NCBI GenBank assembly: GCA_023423655.1
Contig: JAFAFE010000007.1
Span: 1-64,000, forward strand
Origin: Pseudomonadota bacterium
GTDB lineage: Bacteria; Pseudomonadota; Alphaproteobacteria; Sphingomonadales; Sphingomonadaceae
Length of the DNA: 64,000 nt
Direction of reading: 5' to 3'
A program made the translations under genes and the position numbers. This document shows positions 6,989 through 16,696 of the stretch, one piece after another (position 1 is the stretch's first letter; each line of letters starts with the position of its first letter). The notes beneath the pieces are model-generated. The model worked only from the letters and a program-made list of their open reading frames with translations, did not search any database and had not been told where the DNA came from.

Positions 6989-8953
6989 ATGCCCCGTTTT
7001 ACCCGCCGCGAAACCATGATTGGCGCGAGTGCGCTGGCATTGCTCAGTGCCAAGGAGAGTGTAGCTATGACGACTTCCGGAAAAGTGATTTCTGAAACGC
7101 TTATCATCACTAATGCCAAAATCACCACGCTCGACCGGCAAAATCCGGTGGCCGAAGCGGTGGCGATGCGCGATGGCCTCTTTCTGGCAGTGGGTTCGGA
7201 ACAGGATGTGCGCGCCGCTGCTGGCCCCGATGCGACGGTGATTGATGGCGAAGGACGACGGTTGATCCCCGGCCTGATGGACAGCCATACCCACCTCATC
7301 CGTGGTGGCCTTAACTATAATATGGAATTGCGCTGGGACGGCGTGCCGACCTTGGCCGACGCAATGGAAATGCTGCGCCAGCAAGTCGCGCGCACCCCAG
7401 CGCCGCAATGGGTGCGCGTTGTCGGCGGATTTACCGCGCATCAATTTGCCGAAAAGCGCCTGCCGACGCTCGAAGAAATCAACGCGGTTGCGCCCGATAC
7501 GCCGGTGTTCATCCTGCATCTGTATGACCGCGCGCTATTGAACGCCGCCGCGCTGCGCGTCGTGGGCTATACCAAGGATACGCCGAACCCGCCGGGCGGC
7601 GAAATTATGCGTGATAGCGCGGGCAACCCCACCGGGCTGCTTTTGGCACAACCAAATGCGACGATCCTTTATTCGACGCTGGCTAAGGGGCCGAAACTGC
7701 CGCCCGAATATCAGTTGAATTCCACCAAGCATTTTATGCGCGAACTGAACAGCCTCGGCATCACCAGCGTGATCGACGCGGGCGGCGGCTTTCAAAATTA
7801 TCCCGATGATTACGAGATTATCGACAAGCTCCACAAGGATGGTGAGCTGACGGTCCGCATTTCCTACAACCTCTTCACGCAAAAGCCGAAAGAGGAATTG
7901 CAGGACTTTACCAATTGGACCAACACCGTGCGTTTCGGTCAAGGCGATGACAGCTATCGCCACAATGGTGCGGGCGAAATGCTGGTCTATTCGGCGGCCG
8001 ATTTTGAAGATTTCCGTGTCGCGCGCCCCGATATGCCGCCCAATATGGAAGGCGATCTGGAGTCTGTCATCCGCTTGCTGGCCGAACAACGCTGGCCGTG
8101 GCGCTTGCACGCAACCTATGACGAAACCATCAGCCGCGCGCTCGATGTGTTTGAAAAGGTCAATCGCGACGTGCCTTTTGACGGGCTGCACTGGTTCTTC
8201 GACCATGCCGAAACCATCAGCCACCGCAATATCGACCGTATCGCCGCACTAGGCGGCGGCATCGCGGTGCAGCACCGCATGGCCTATCAGGGCGAATATT
8301 TCATCGAACGCTATGGTGCCAAGGCTGCCGAGGCGACCCCGCCGATCAAACGCATGATAGAAGCGGGTGTGCCGGTGGGCGCTGGGACCGACGCGACGCG
8401 CGTGGCTAGCTATAACCCTTGGGTGTCCTTGAATTGGCTGGTGACGGGCAAGACCGTCGGCGGCACGTCGCTTTACCCGACGCGCAACCGTTTTGATCGT
8501 GAAACTGCTTTGCGGCTGTGGACCGAACAAAATACCTGGTTCTCCAATGAAATGGGCAAGAAGGGGCAGATTAAAGCAGGCCAGCTCGCCGATCTTGCGC
8601 TCCTGTCCAGCGATTATTTCAGCGTGCCCGAAAACGATATTCCGCATCTGCGCGCGGTGTTGACCATCGTTGGTGGCAAGATTGTACATGGGGAAGGGAC
8701 TTATGGGCCCAAAGCCCCGGCGCTGCCCGCACCAATGCCCGATTGGTCGCCGGTTGCGCTGTTCGGCGGCTATTATCGCGGCGGTGAAACCGGTGGCCAG
8801 CAACATGCCCAAGCGATGGCTTCGGCCTGTGGCTGCGCTCATGCCTGCTCGGTCCACGGCCACAACCATGCCGCCGCTTTGGGGAGCAGCGTGCCCGCGC
8901 GCGATGTGCAAAGCTTCTGGGGTGCGCTTGGCTGCGGTTGCTGGGCGGTCTGA
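6989..8953 (+). CDS. Exported YtcJ-type amidohydrolase with Cys/His-rich tail
   Basis: This 654-residue protein starts with a twin-arginine-type signal (TRRETMIG, then a hydrophobic run). The amidohydrolase_3 body follows, with metal-binding H100-x-H102 in DSHTHL and later metal/substrate motifs (DHAET, GAGTDATR). Such enzymes hydrolyse C-N bonds with bound metal. Unusually, the last 44 residues (611-654) hold five Cys and four His (CGCAHAC, HGHNH, GCGCWAV), suggesting an extra metal site. It lies 95 bases after the YcaC-like gene and ends 3 bases before doxX. Its substrate cannot be told from sequence. Confidence 0.86.
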   Translation: MPRFTRRETMIGASALALLSAKESVAMTTSGKVISETLIITNAKITTLDRQNPVAEAVAMRDGLFLAVGSEQDVRAAAGPDATVIDGEGRRLIPGLMDSHTHLIRGGLNYNMELRWDGVPTLADAMEMLRQQVARTPAPQWVRVVGGFTAHQFAEKRLPTLEEINAVAPDTPVFILHLYDRALLNAAALRVVGYTKDTPNPPGGEIMRDSAGNPTGLLLAQPNATILYSTLAKGPKLPPEYQLNSTKHFMRELNSLGITSVIDAGGGFQNYPDDYEIIDKLHKDGELTVRISYNLFTQKPKEELQDFTNWTNTVRFGQGDDSYRHNGAGEMLVYSAADFEDFRVARPDMPPNMEGDLESVIRLLAEQRWPWRLHATYDETISRALDVFEKVNRDVPFDGLHWFFDHAETISHRNIDRIAALGGGIAVQHRMAYQGEYFIERYGAKAAEATPPIKRMIEAGVPVGAGTDATRVASYNPWVSLNWLVTGKTVGGTSLYPTRNRFDRETALRLWTEQNTWFSNEMGKKGQIKAGQLADLALLSSDYFSVPENDIPHLRAVLTIVGGKIVHGEGTYGPKAPALPAPMPDWSPVALFGGYYRGGETGGQQHAQAMASACGCAHACSVHGHNHAAALGSSVPARDVQSFWGALGCGCWAV

Positions 8954-8956
8954 ACC

Positions 8957-9361
8957 ATGACACCCGGTTTTATCGCAGGGCTGGTCAGCGCACGTTGGTT
9001 TGCCCTGTTGGCGGTGGCGCTGTTGACCTTGCCTTATTGGAGCAGCGCCATTTTCAAAGCCATCCATTGGCAGTCCGGCGTAGCCGAAATGCGCGCCGCC
9101 CGTCTGTCGCCAGCGCCGCTGTTTGCCGTGTTGACGATAGCGGTGCAGGCCTTGGGCAGCCTGCTCCTCATCACCGGTTTTGCGCCGTGGGTGGGGGCAG
9201 GGATGCTCGGCGCATTTACCGTCGCGGCGACGGTGATTGCCCACCCTTATTGGAAACAGCATAAAAGCGCGCTGCGCATCCAGCAACGCACGGTGGTATT
9301 TGAACATGCCGCGTTGATCGGCGGGTTGATGCTCGCGGTTGCTGTCATGGAGTATTTTTAA
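8957..9361 (+). CDS. DoxX family membrane protein
   Basis: This 134-residue protein has four predicted transmembrane helices and the DoxX layout: an N-terminal helix ending LPYWSSAIFKAIHW, a middle helix pair, then HPYWK before the last two helices. DoxX proteins are integral membrane proteins of uncertain activity, some tied to redox or thiol stress. It starts 3 bases after the amidohydrolase stop, and its own stop overlaps the next ATG (TAATG), so it is translated within the same operon. Confidence 0.87.
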   Translation: MTPGFIAGLVSARWFALLAVALLTLPYWSSAIFKAIHWQSGVAEMRAARLSPAPLFAVLTIAVQALGSLLLITGFAPWVGAGMLGAFTVAATVIAHPYWKQHKSALRIQQRTVVFEHAALIGGLMLAVAVMEYF

Positions 9362-10980
9362 TGTCCGACGCCGCCTCTTCGGCCACTACCCCTACGCCTG
9401 ATGCGCCGCCGACCAGCGAAAAGCCTCTGGCCAATCCGGTGTTTCGCGCGCTGTGGATTGCCACGGTGGTTTCCAACATCGGCACATGGATGCACGATGT
9501 AGGTGCCAGTTGGCTGATGACCTCGCTCTCGCCCAGCCCGCTGATGGTGGCGCTGGTGCAGGCGGCAACAACGTTTCCGATTTTCATCCTGTCGCTGCCC
9601 GCAGGCGCGCTGGCCGATATTGTCGACCGGCGCAAATTGCTGATCGCCGCACAGGCCTTTGCGCTGGTCGCAATGGCGGTGCTGGCGGTGATGACCTATT
9701 TCGACATCACCACGGGCTGGATGCTGCTCGCCTTTACCGCCGCGATTTCGGTGGGCGGCGCGCTGTCCGCTCCGGCATTTCAGGCGATTGTGCCTGAATT
9801 AGTCCCGCATAAATCGCTGCAGCAAGCGGTCGCGCTCAATTCGCTCGGCATCAATATTGCCCGCGCAATCGGGCCGGCGGTGGGCGGCGCGATTATCGCG
9901 CTGTCGGGGCCGTGGGCGGTGTTTGCGCTGAATGCCGTGTCGGTCATCGGTATCCTGTTTGTGCTATTCCGCTGGCAAAGACAGGTCGCGCCGCGCCGCC
10001 TGCCCGCCGAACATTTTATCGGCGGGATGCGCGCCGGGGTGCGTTATGCGCTGCGTGCGCCAGAACTGAAGGTGATTTTGGCGCGGTCAATGGCGTTCTT
10101 CTTGTTTGCCAGCAGCATGTGGGCCTTGCTACCGCTGATCGCGCGGCGTGACATGGGGTTGGGGCCAGCGGGCTATGGCGCACTGCTCACCTTCATGGGC
10201 GGCGGCGCAATTGCGGGCGCGTTGCTGCTCCCCAAAATCCGCGCGAAACTCAGCACCAACCGTATGACCCTGATAGCCTCGCTGGTGCTGGCGGTGGTGA
10301 TATTCGCGCTCAGCTTTGTGAAAAGCTTTGCACCCGCAGCGGCCATACTGACTTTTGGCGGCTTTGCGTGGATCGCGATGATGGCGGCGTTAAACGGCGG
10401 CGCGCAGGCCAGCTCGCCTGCATGGGTGAAAGCGCGCGCGCTCGCCATTTATCTTTTGGTGTTTCAAGGCGCGATGACCGCAGGCTCGACCATCTGGGGG
10501 GCCACTGCATCGCGTATCGGCATAGCCCCGACGCTCGAAATCGCTGCTGTCTTGCTCGTCATCGCCACATTGTTGAGCGTATGGCGTTTCCCGATTGGCG
10601 AGGCGGGTTCGGTCAACCTCACCCCGTCGATGCACTGGCCCGCACCCGAAATAGACAGCGACGTCGCCCATGATCGTGGCCCCGTCATGGTTACTATCGA
10701 ATATAAAATCGACACGGATGCGCTTGATGACTTTAGTGCGGCGATGGCCAATATGCGCCGGATACGCGTGCGCGATGGCGCTATCCAATGGGGCCTTTAT
10801 CAGGACGCGGCCGACCCGACTTTAGTGGTGGAATTTTTCACCGTCGAAAGCTGGCTCGAACATCTGCGCCAGCATGACCGCGTGACGCATACCGACAAGC
10901 TTGACCAAGATGTCGTCCACGCCTTCCACCGTGGCAGCGAGCCGCCGCGTGTACGCCATCTCATCACACCGGATAGTTAA
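9361..10980 (+). CDS. MFS exporter (EntS/MFS_3 type) with C-terminal soluble domain
   Basis: This 539-residue protein has about 12 transmembrane helices (roughly residues 20-410). The start is typical of MFS_3 exporters (FRALWIATVVSNIGTWMHDVGASWLM), with the loop DIVDRRKLL between helices 2 and 3. The last 110 or so residues form a soluble domain (VTIEYKID, RVRDGAIQWGLYQD, EHLRQHDRVT) that resembles a ferredoxin-like monooxygenase-type fold and is characteristic of this MFS branch. It probably exports a product or toxic substrate of the upstream hydrolases. It overlaps doxX by 1 bp. Confidence 0.88.
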   Translation: MSDAASSATTPTPDAPPTSEKPLANPVFRALWIATVVSNIGTWMHDVGASWLMTSLSPSPLMVALVQAATTFPIFILSLPAGALADIVDRRKLLIAAQAFALVAMAVLAVMTYFDITTGWMLLAFTAAISVGGALSAPAFQAIVPELVPHKSLQQAVALNSLGINIARAIGPAVGGAIIALSGPWAVFALNAVSVIGILFVLFRWQRQVAPRRLPAEHFIGGMRAGVRYALRAPELKVILARSMAFFLFASSMWALLPLIARRDMGLGPAGYGALLTFMGGGAIAGALLLPKIRAKLSTNRMTLIASLVLAVVIFALSFVKSFAPAAAILTFGGFAWIAMMAALNGGAQASSPAWVKARALAIYLLVFQGAMTAGSTIWGATASRIGIAPTLEIAAVLLVIATLLSVWRFPIGEAGSVNLTPSMHWPAPEIDSDVAHDRGPVMVTIEYKIDTDALDDFSAAMANMRRIRVRDGAIQWGLYQDAADPTLVVEFFTVESWLEHLRQHDRVTHTDKLDQDVVHAFHRGSEPPRVRHLITPDS

Positions 10981-11001
10981 AAGCTTGAAGAAAGGCACGG
11001 G

Positions 11002-11931
11002 TTAAAGGTCGCCTGCGCCGGGCAATCCGCGATCATCTTTGCCAAGCTCGGCAAAACGGTCGAGCAGCCATGCCGCCGCTGGCCCCGGCGGATTGTCCGT
11101 GCGCCAGATCCCTGCAAAACGATAAGTGCCGCCCGGATCGTCCGGCATATTGAGCCGCACCAAGCGGCCATTTTTCAGGTCATCTTCGACCATCGGCAGC
11201 GGCATATTGCCCCAACCGACGCCCTCCAGCAGCAGCGCATATTTGGTGCCGAGGTCGGACAGCCGCCAAGTCTTGTCGCTCACCACCGCATAATTGACGC
11301 CCGCCGTTGCCTCTGACCGGTCCGTAAGCACAATCTGCATATAGTTGCGCCCCGCGCCGCTCGTAATCGCGTCCATCATCCCTAGAGGATGACAGGGGGC
11401 AGCGACCGGCACCAGCGCCACCACGCCGACTGCGCGGCTGTCGATACCGGGCTTGCCGACATAGAGCGGCCCCGAAATGCCGATACTGGCGGTGCGATTG
11501 AGCACCATCGACGTCACCGCGCCCAGCGCCTCGACGTGCAAACAAAGCTGGACGCTGGGAAATTCCGCCGCAAATTCGCGCAGCACACGCCCAAGCCGGG
11601 CACTCGGCATCATCACATCGACCACCAGATCAAGTTCGGGCTCCAGCCCTTCCAGCAGCCCCTTGACCTTGGCGCGCAACGCATCGACTTCATTATTGAT
11701 CGAACGGATTTCGGCCAGCACCGCGCGGCCTGCCTCGGTCAATTGCGGTTTTCTGGTCCCCTCGCGATCGAACAGCATCACACCCAATTGCGCTTCCAGA
11801 TTGCCGATACCGTAGCTGATAACCGACACCGCCCGGTTCAACTTGCGCCCCGCGCCTGCAAAACTGCCCGTGTCGACAATGGCAAGGAATATCTGCAACT
11901 GGTCAAGCGTAGGCGTGCCGGGCGTAGTCAT
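11002..11931 (-). CDS. LysR-type transcriptional regulator
   Basis: This 309-residue protein has an N-terminal winged helix-turn-helix of LysR type (LQIFLAIVDTGSFAGAGRKL, ISYGIGNLEAQLGVMLFDR, about residues 9-66). A periplasmic-binding-like effector domain of about 220 residues follows. It is convergent with the hydrolase-exporter operon and is the only regulator nearby, so control of that operon is plausible. Unlike the usual arrangement it is not divergent from its presumed target, so that link is an inference. Confidence 0.9.
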   Translation of the reverse strand: MTTPGTPTLDQLQIFLAIVDTGSFAGAGRKLNRAVSVISYGIGNLEAQLGVMLFDREGTRKPQLTEAGRAVLAEIRSINNEVDALRAKVKGLLEGLEPELDLVVDVMMPSARLGRVLREFAAEFPSVQLCLHVEALGAVTSMVLNRTASIGISGPLYVGKPGIDSRAVGVVALVPVAAPCHPLGMMDAITSGAGRNYMQIVLTDRSEATAGVNYAVVSDKTWRLSDLGTKYALLLEGVGWGNMPLPMVEDDLKNGRLVRLNMPDDPGGTYRFAGIWRTDNPPGPAAAWLLDRFAELGKDDRGLPGAGDL

Positions 11932-12075
11932 GGGCGCATTTCTTTAAAAAGAGGAGGTCCAACCTATACAGATTTTAAGTCAAAATCCTAATGGCCGGTA
12001 AAATGGCCAGTAAAATGCCAAGGGATAATAAGGCTGTTCCCGGACTTGGCAGCGCGGATGATGTCACAGGAAAAA

Positions 12076-12151
<76 letters not shown>

Positions 12152-12414
12152 GCACAGCGGTTGCGGGTGAAAGCCCGGACCGTGTTGCGCGGTGCCTAAT
12201 CGGGTGGAGGCTCGGGTGCAACCGAAATTCGCGGGCCTGCATTTCTTTTTGCGCATTTGTTTTGTGAAAAATATGCGCGTCTTTTTCGATCCACGGCAAG
12301 CAGCGGCTTTTTTGCACAGGCAAGGCTTTGCCTATTGCCGCGTTAACCGGTAACGCCAAATTAAGCAGATTGTGTCCATAACAGCGCCGACGAGCGGGAA
12401 ACCATTAGATAGTT

Positions 12415-13533
12415 ATGAAGATACTCAGTGTTTTTGGAACGCGACCGGAAGCGATCAAAATGGCGCCGGTGGTGCAATGCCTGGCGGCGGACCCGCGTAT
12501 TGATGCCAAGATTTGCGTGACCGGCCAACATGCCGAGATGCTCGATAATGCGCTGGAATTTTTCGGCATTACGCCTGATTATGACCTAAAGATCATGAAG
12601 GCAGGGCAGGGGTTGAGCCATATCACTGCCGCCGTCATCCAAGGACTGGAGCCGATATTGGCGGCAGACAAGCCCGATTATCTGCTGGTGCATGGCGATA
12701 CGACGACCTGCATGGCGGCCTCTTTGGCGGCTTTTTATGCTGGCGTGCCCATCGGCCATGTCGAAGCGGGCTTGCGCTCGCACAATATGCTTGCGCCCTG
12801 GCCCGAAGAAGCCAACCGCCAGTTGACCGGCCGTTTGGCGACCCTCCATTTTGCGCCGACCGCGCTAGCCCGCACGAACCTGCTGAAAGAAAATGTCGCG
12901 GAGGCCAGTATTCATGTCACCGGCAATACTGTGATTGATGCGCTGCATATGGCGATTGCCAAGCTGGACAAGGACCCCGCGTTAGAGGTGGAGCAACGCG
13001 CGCGCTTTGCCTTTCTGGATGACGCCAAGCGCATGATTTTGGTGACAGGCCACCGCCGCGAAAACCAAGATGGTGGCTTGGCGCGCATTTGCGAGGCGCT
13101 TGCCAAGATAGCGGCGCGCGGTGATGTGCAGATCGTCTATCCCGTCCACCTCAACCCGCGTGTGCTGGATGTGGTGACGCCGATCATCAAGCATATTCCC
13201 AATATTTTCCTCATCGAACCGCAATCCTATCTGCCGTTCATGTGGCTGTTGAACCGTAGCCATATCGTGTTGACCGACAGCGGCGGGATACAGGAAGAAG
13301 CGCCCAGCCTTGGTAAACCGGTGCTGGTCATGCGCGAAACCACCGAACGGCCCGAAGCGGTTGAAGCGGGCACGGTGCGGCTTGTCGGCACGGATGCCAA
13401 CTTGTTGTTTGCCGAAACTACGCGACTTTTGGACGATGACGCGGCCTATCAAACCATGTCGCGCGCGCATAATCCTTATGGCGACGGGCAATCTGCTGCC
13501 CGCATTGCCGACATATTGGCCGGATCACAGTGA
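12415..13533 (+). CDS. wecB: UDP-N-acetylglucosamine 2-epimerase
   Basis: This 372-residue enzyme interconverts UDP-GlcNAc and UDP-ManNAc. The N-terminal signature SVFGTRPEAIKMAP, the central VTGHRREN and the C-terminal DSGGIQEEAPSLGKPVLVMR with TERPE are hallmarks of the non-hydrolysing epimerases. Length is normal. The stop codon is immediately followed by the start of wecC, so the two form an operon making UDP-ManNAc and its uronic acid for a surface polysaccharide. No other polysaccharide gene adjoins them; an exopolysaccharide island lies about 16 kb downstream. Confidence 0.95.
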   Translation: MKILSVFGTRPEAIKMAPVVQCLAADPRIDAKICVTGQHAEMLDNALEFFGITPDYDLKIMKAGQGLSHITAAVIQGLEPILAADKPDYLLVHGDTTTCMAASLAAFYAGVPIGHVEAGLRSHNMLAPWPEEANRQLTGRLATLHFAPTALARTNLLKENVAEASIHVTGNTVIDALHMAIAKLDKDPALEVEQRARFAFLDDAKRMILVTGHRRENQDGGLARICEALAKIAARGDVQIVYPVHLNPRVLDVVTPIIKHIPNIFLIEPQSYLPFMWLLNRSHIVLTDSGGIQEEAPSLGKPVLVMRETTERPEAVEAGTVRLVGTDANLLFAETTRLLDDDAAYQTMSRAHNPYGDGQSAARIADILAGSQ

Positions 13534-14811
13534 ATGGAGACGAAGCGAGTGCGTTCCGCGAAACAGCGTTCAACCTATAAGAAAGTATCGGTGATCGGCC
13601 TTGGCTATATCGGCCTGCCGACGGCGGCGATGTTTGCCTCGCGCAAAATGCCGGTGCATGGCGTTGATGTGAACCAGTCGGCGGTCGATACGATCAACCG
13701 CGGCGAAATCCATATTGTCGAGCCGGACCTTGATATTGTCGTGCGCGCGGCGGTGAGCGAAGGCTATCTGAAAGCGGCAACCGAGGCGGCGCCTGCCGAT
13801 GCTTTCCTGATTGCGGTGCCAACCCCGTTCAAAGGCGATAATAAAGAGCCGGACCTGCGTTTTATCGAGGCGGCGGCGGCGGCGATTGCGCCGGTGCTTA
13901 AAAAGGGCGATTTGGTCGTGCTGGAATCAACCTCACCGGTAGGGACGACCGACAAGGTTGCCGCTTGGTTGGCAGAGGCACGGCCTGACCTCAGCTTCCC
14001 GCCAAGTGCGGGCGAGCAGGCCGACATCCGCATGGCCTATTGTCCGGAGCGCGTATTGCCCGGGCGGGTGATGCAGGAGCTTATCTATAATGACCGCATC
14101 ATTGGCGGGATGACGCCGCGCTGTGCCGATGCGGCGGTGCAATTATACAAGACGTTTGTGCTGGGCAATTGCGTCATCACAAATGCGCGCACCGCCGAAA
14201 TGGCAAAGCTGACCGAAAATAGTTTTCGCGACGTGAATATCGCGTTCGCCAATGAATTGTCGGTGCTGTGCGACGGGCTGGACATCAATGTGTGGGAGCT
14301 GATTTCGCTCACCAATCGCCATCCGCGCGTCGATATTTTGCAGCCCGGCCCCGGGGTTGGTGGCCATTGTATAGCGGTCGATCCTTGGTTCATCGTCGCT
14401 AATGACCCTGAAAAAGCGCGGATCATCCGCATGGCGCGCGAGATTAATGACAGCAAGCCCGACTGGGTGGTCGATAAAATTTTGCAGGCGGTGGCGGAAG
14501 GCGGCAAGGGCGCTGTCACGAAAATCGCCTGTTACGGATTGGCGTTCAAGGCGAATATCGACGATGTGCGCGAAAGCCCGGCGATTGAAATCGTCAAGGA
14601 ATTGCTCGCCAAAGGGGCAGGCGAGATTATGGTGGTTGAGCCGCATATCGATTCCTTGCCACAAGGTCTTGAGGGGGCCGAACTTGTCGCTTTTGCCTAT
14701 GCGGCCAAGACGGCGGACATCCATGTCCTGCTCGTTGATCACCGCCTTTTTGCCGAAGAGGCGCGACCCGAAGGCGTGATTATTGATACGCGCGGGGCTT
14801 GGACCCGTTAA
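13534..14811 (+). CDS. wecC: UDP-N-acetyl-D-mannosamine dehydrogenase
   Basis: This 425-residue protein is an NAD-dependent UDP-sugar 6-dehydrogenase. It has a Rossmann start (VSVIGLGYIGLPTAAMFA), VPTPF, the STSPVGTT region, and the catalytic Cys in GPGVGGHCIAVDPWF. The combination with wecB and the sequence style indicate oxidation of UDP-ManNAc to UDP-ManNAcA. The ATG abuts the wecB TGA. About 15 basic residues precede the Rossmann fold, so a slightly later start is possible. Confidence 0.93.
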   Translation: METKRVRSAKQRSTYKKVSVIGLGYIGLPTAAMFASRKMPVHGVDVNQSAVDTINRGEIHIVEPDLDIVVRAAVSEGYLKAATEAAPADAFLIAVPTPFKGDNKEPDLRFIEAAAAAIAPVLKKGDLVVLESTSPVGTTDKVAAWLAEARPDLSFPPSAGEQADIRMAYCPERVLPGRVMQELIYNDRIIGGMTPRCADAAVQLYKTFVLGNCVITNARTAEMAKLTENSFRDVNIAFANELSVLCDGLDINVWELISLTNRHPRVDILQPGPGVGGHCIAVDPWFIVANDPEKARIIRMAREINDSKPDWVVDKILQAVAEGGKGAVTKIACYGLAFKANIDDVRESPAIEIVKELLAKGAGEIMVVEPHIDSLPQGLEGAELVAFAYAAKTADIHVLLVDHRLFAEEARPEGVIIDTRGAWTR

Positions 14812-14872
14812 AAGGCGCAGAATTGCTGAAATTGGGCTTGCATCGGCGGGCGTGATTTCCCACATGAGCGCC

Positions 14873-15448
14873 ATGCTTATCGAAACCGAATTGACGCCCA
14901 ATCCCGCCACCATCAAGTTTCTCCCCGGAACCATTGTGATGGAGAGCGGGACGCGCGATTTTGCCTCGCCCGAAGATGCCAGCGTGTCGCCGCTGGCTGA
15001 AGCCTTGTTTTCACTGGGTGATGTCGAAGGCGTGTTTTTCGGGCGCGACTTTATTTCGGTGACGGCCGCGCCCGGTAGCGATTGGCTGACCTTGAAGCCT
15101 GATGTGTTGTCGATTTTGCTCGACCATTTCAGCGCGCAAATGCCGTTGTTCAAGGCGGGGTCGGCGTTCGACATCCATGTGCCTGCAGATGATGAGAGCT
15201 TTGCCGATGATCCGGCGGACGCCGATATTGTCGCGCAGATCAAGGAGCTTATCGAAACCCGTGTGCGTCCGGCGGTCGCCAATGATGGCGGCGATATTGT
15301 CTATCGCGGATTCGACAAGGGCCATGTTTATTTGAAGATGCAAGGCGCCTGTTCGGGCTGTCCTTCGTCCACTGCGACCTTGAAGCATGGCATTGAATCG
15401 CTGCTCAAACATTATGTCCCTGAAGTCGTCGAAGTCCACGCCGTTTGA
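14873..15448 (+). CDS. nfuA: NfuA-type Fe-S cluster scaffold/carrier
   Basis: This 191-residue protein begins MLIETELTPNPATIKFLPG, the usual start of alphaproteobacterial/mitochondrial Nfu proteins; ATG at 14864 is a close alternative. An N-terminal Nfu_N domain (about 1-90) precedes a C-terminal NifU-like domain. Its CxxC (GACSGCPSS) binds a [4Fe-4S] cluster between two subunits for delivery to target enzymes. It overlaps the region before tsaB, which begins within the last bases or just after. The nfuA-tsaB-rimI order is conserved in alphaproteobacteria. Confidence 0.93.
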   Translation: MLIETELTPNPATIKFLPGTIVMESGTRDFASPEDASVSPLAEALFSLGDVEGVFFGRDFISVTAAPGSDWLTLKPDVLSILLDHFSAQMPLFKAGSAFDIHVPADDESFADDPADADIVAQIKELIETRVRPAVANDGGDIVYRGFDKGHVYLKMQGACSGCPSSTATLKHGIESLLKHYVPEVVEVHAV

Positions 15449-15462
15449 CAGGGGAGGGGCTT

Positions 15463-16095
15463 GTGGAGCCGACCCTTGCGCGGCGCTTGGTGATTGATAC
15501 CGCCACGATCGCCTGTTCGGTTGCCTTGTTTGAAGGCGATAGGCTGATTGGCCATTTCCATGATGTTTTGGGGCGCGGCCATGCCGAACGGCTCATGCCG
15601 GTGATCGCCAGCCTTCCAGATGGCGGAAAAGCTTCGGAAATTCTTGTAGATTTCGGCCCCGGCAGTTTTACCGGTGTGCGGATCGGCGTCGCCGCTGCTA
15701 AGGGGCTGGGCCTTGCTTGGGGCGTGCCGGTGCGCGGCTATACAGTGATGGCGCTTGTCGATGCAGGCGCGGCGCTGGAAATTGAAGGGTGGCGCGATGC
15801 GCCGCGCGCGATCGTGATGGAAGGCGGGCATGGCGAATGGTTCGTCCGCGTCGCGGACAAAAACGGGTGGGGCGATATTGCCTCGCTCACCCCCGATGCC
15901 GCCGTGGCGCGGGTAGGCGCGCTTCCTGTCGCAGGCTCGCGTGCGCAAGACCTTGTCGCTTTGCGTGGCGGCGGAGTCGCGGTGCCGCTTTTGCCTGATG
16001 CGCGGTGGGTGACGCATCTCTACGCCGATGACCTTACAGACCATGTCGCGCCCGTTTATGGTCGCGCGGCCGATGCCAAAAAGATGGCAGGCTAG
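15463..16095 (+). CDS. tsaB: tRNA threonylcarbamoyladenosine biosynthesis protein TsaB
   Basis: This is a partner of TsaD in making the t6A modification at position 37 of ANN-decoding tRNAs. The protein starts with RRLVIDTATIACSVAL and has GPGSFTGVRIGVAAAKGLG, both diagnostic of TsaB. I chose GTG at 15463 (210 residues) because GGGGAGGGG lies 4-12 bases upstream; TTG at 15445 would add six residues and overlap nfuA. It is followed 11 bases later by rimI. Confidence 0.92.
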   Translation: MEPTLARRLVIDTATIACSVALFEGDRLIGHFHDVLGRGHAERLMPVIASLPDGGKASEILVDFGPGSFTGVRIGVAAAKGLGLAWGVPVRGYTVMALVDAGAALEIEGWRDAPRAIVMEGGHGEWFVRVADKNGWGDIASLTPDAAVARVGALPVAGSRAQDLVALRGGGVAVPLLPDARWVTHLYADDLTDHVAPVYGRAADAKKMAG

Positions 16096-16106
16096 GGCGG
16101 TCAAAT

Positions 16107-16583
16107 ATGGCGGACATCAGCATAAGCCGCCTGCCGCGCGCGGAAGCGGCGCGTATCATGCCGGTCATGACCTCTGCGTTTGACCCCGCTTTTGGCGAAG
16201 CTTGGCGGCTCGACCAATGTATCGGCAGCCTGTTGCTCCCAGGAAGTGCGCTTTATGTAGCGCAGGTCGATGGCAAAGATGCGGGCTTTGCGCTTGTCCA
16301 AACCCTGTTTGAAAATAGCGAGCTGCTGCTACTCGCGGTCGATCCCTTGTGTCGCGGGAACGGAATTGGAACAAAACTTGTCAAATTGTGGCAAGAGATT
16401 CATGTGTCCGAAGGCGGACAGCAATTGTTTCTGGAGGTCCGCGAGAATAATCCTGCACTTAAATTCTATCAGGATTTGGGGTTTGATATCGTTGGGCGGC
16501 GTGCGGGATATTATAAAACCCCGGATGGTAACAATCTTGCAGCATTGACAATGAATAAAATTATTACTGATTTTAACGGTTGA
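16107..16583 (+). CDS. rimI: GNAT acetyltransferase, RimI-like
   Basis: This 158-residue GNAT-fold protein has an acetyl-CoA-binding segment (LCRGNGIGTKLVKLW, motif A with R/Q-x-x-G-x-G/A) and the C-terminal LEVRENNPALKFYQDLGFDIVGRRAGYY typical of RimI. RimI acetylates the N-terminal Ala of ribosomal protein S18. Its place directly after tsaB is the normal genomic position. The N-terminal part is less conserved than the motif regions. Confidence 0.9.
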   Translation: MADISISRLPRAEAARIMPVMTSAFDPAFGEAWRLDQCIGSLLLPGSALYVAQVDGKDAGFALVQTLFENSELLLLAVDPLCRGNGIGTKLVKLWQEIHVSEGGQQLFLEVRENNPALKFYQDLGFDIVGRRAGYYKTPDGNNLAALTMNKIITDFNG

Positions 16584-16696
16584 ACCCTCTTGTTCTCCTT
16601 ATTTAATGATGGCATTATAGAATCAATATAGGGTCGGATGCTGATAAAGCATAAGCTAATATTGAAACCATTGTTCATGAATAAGAGGAACCCTTG

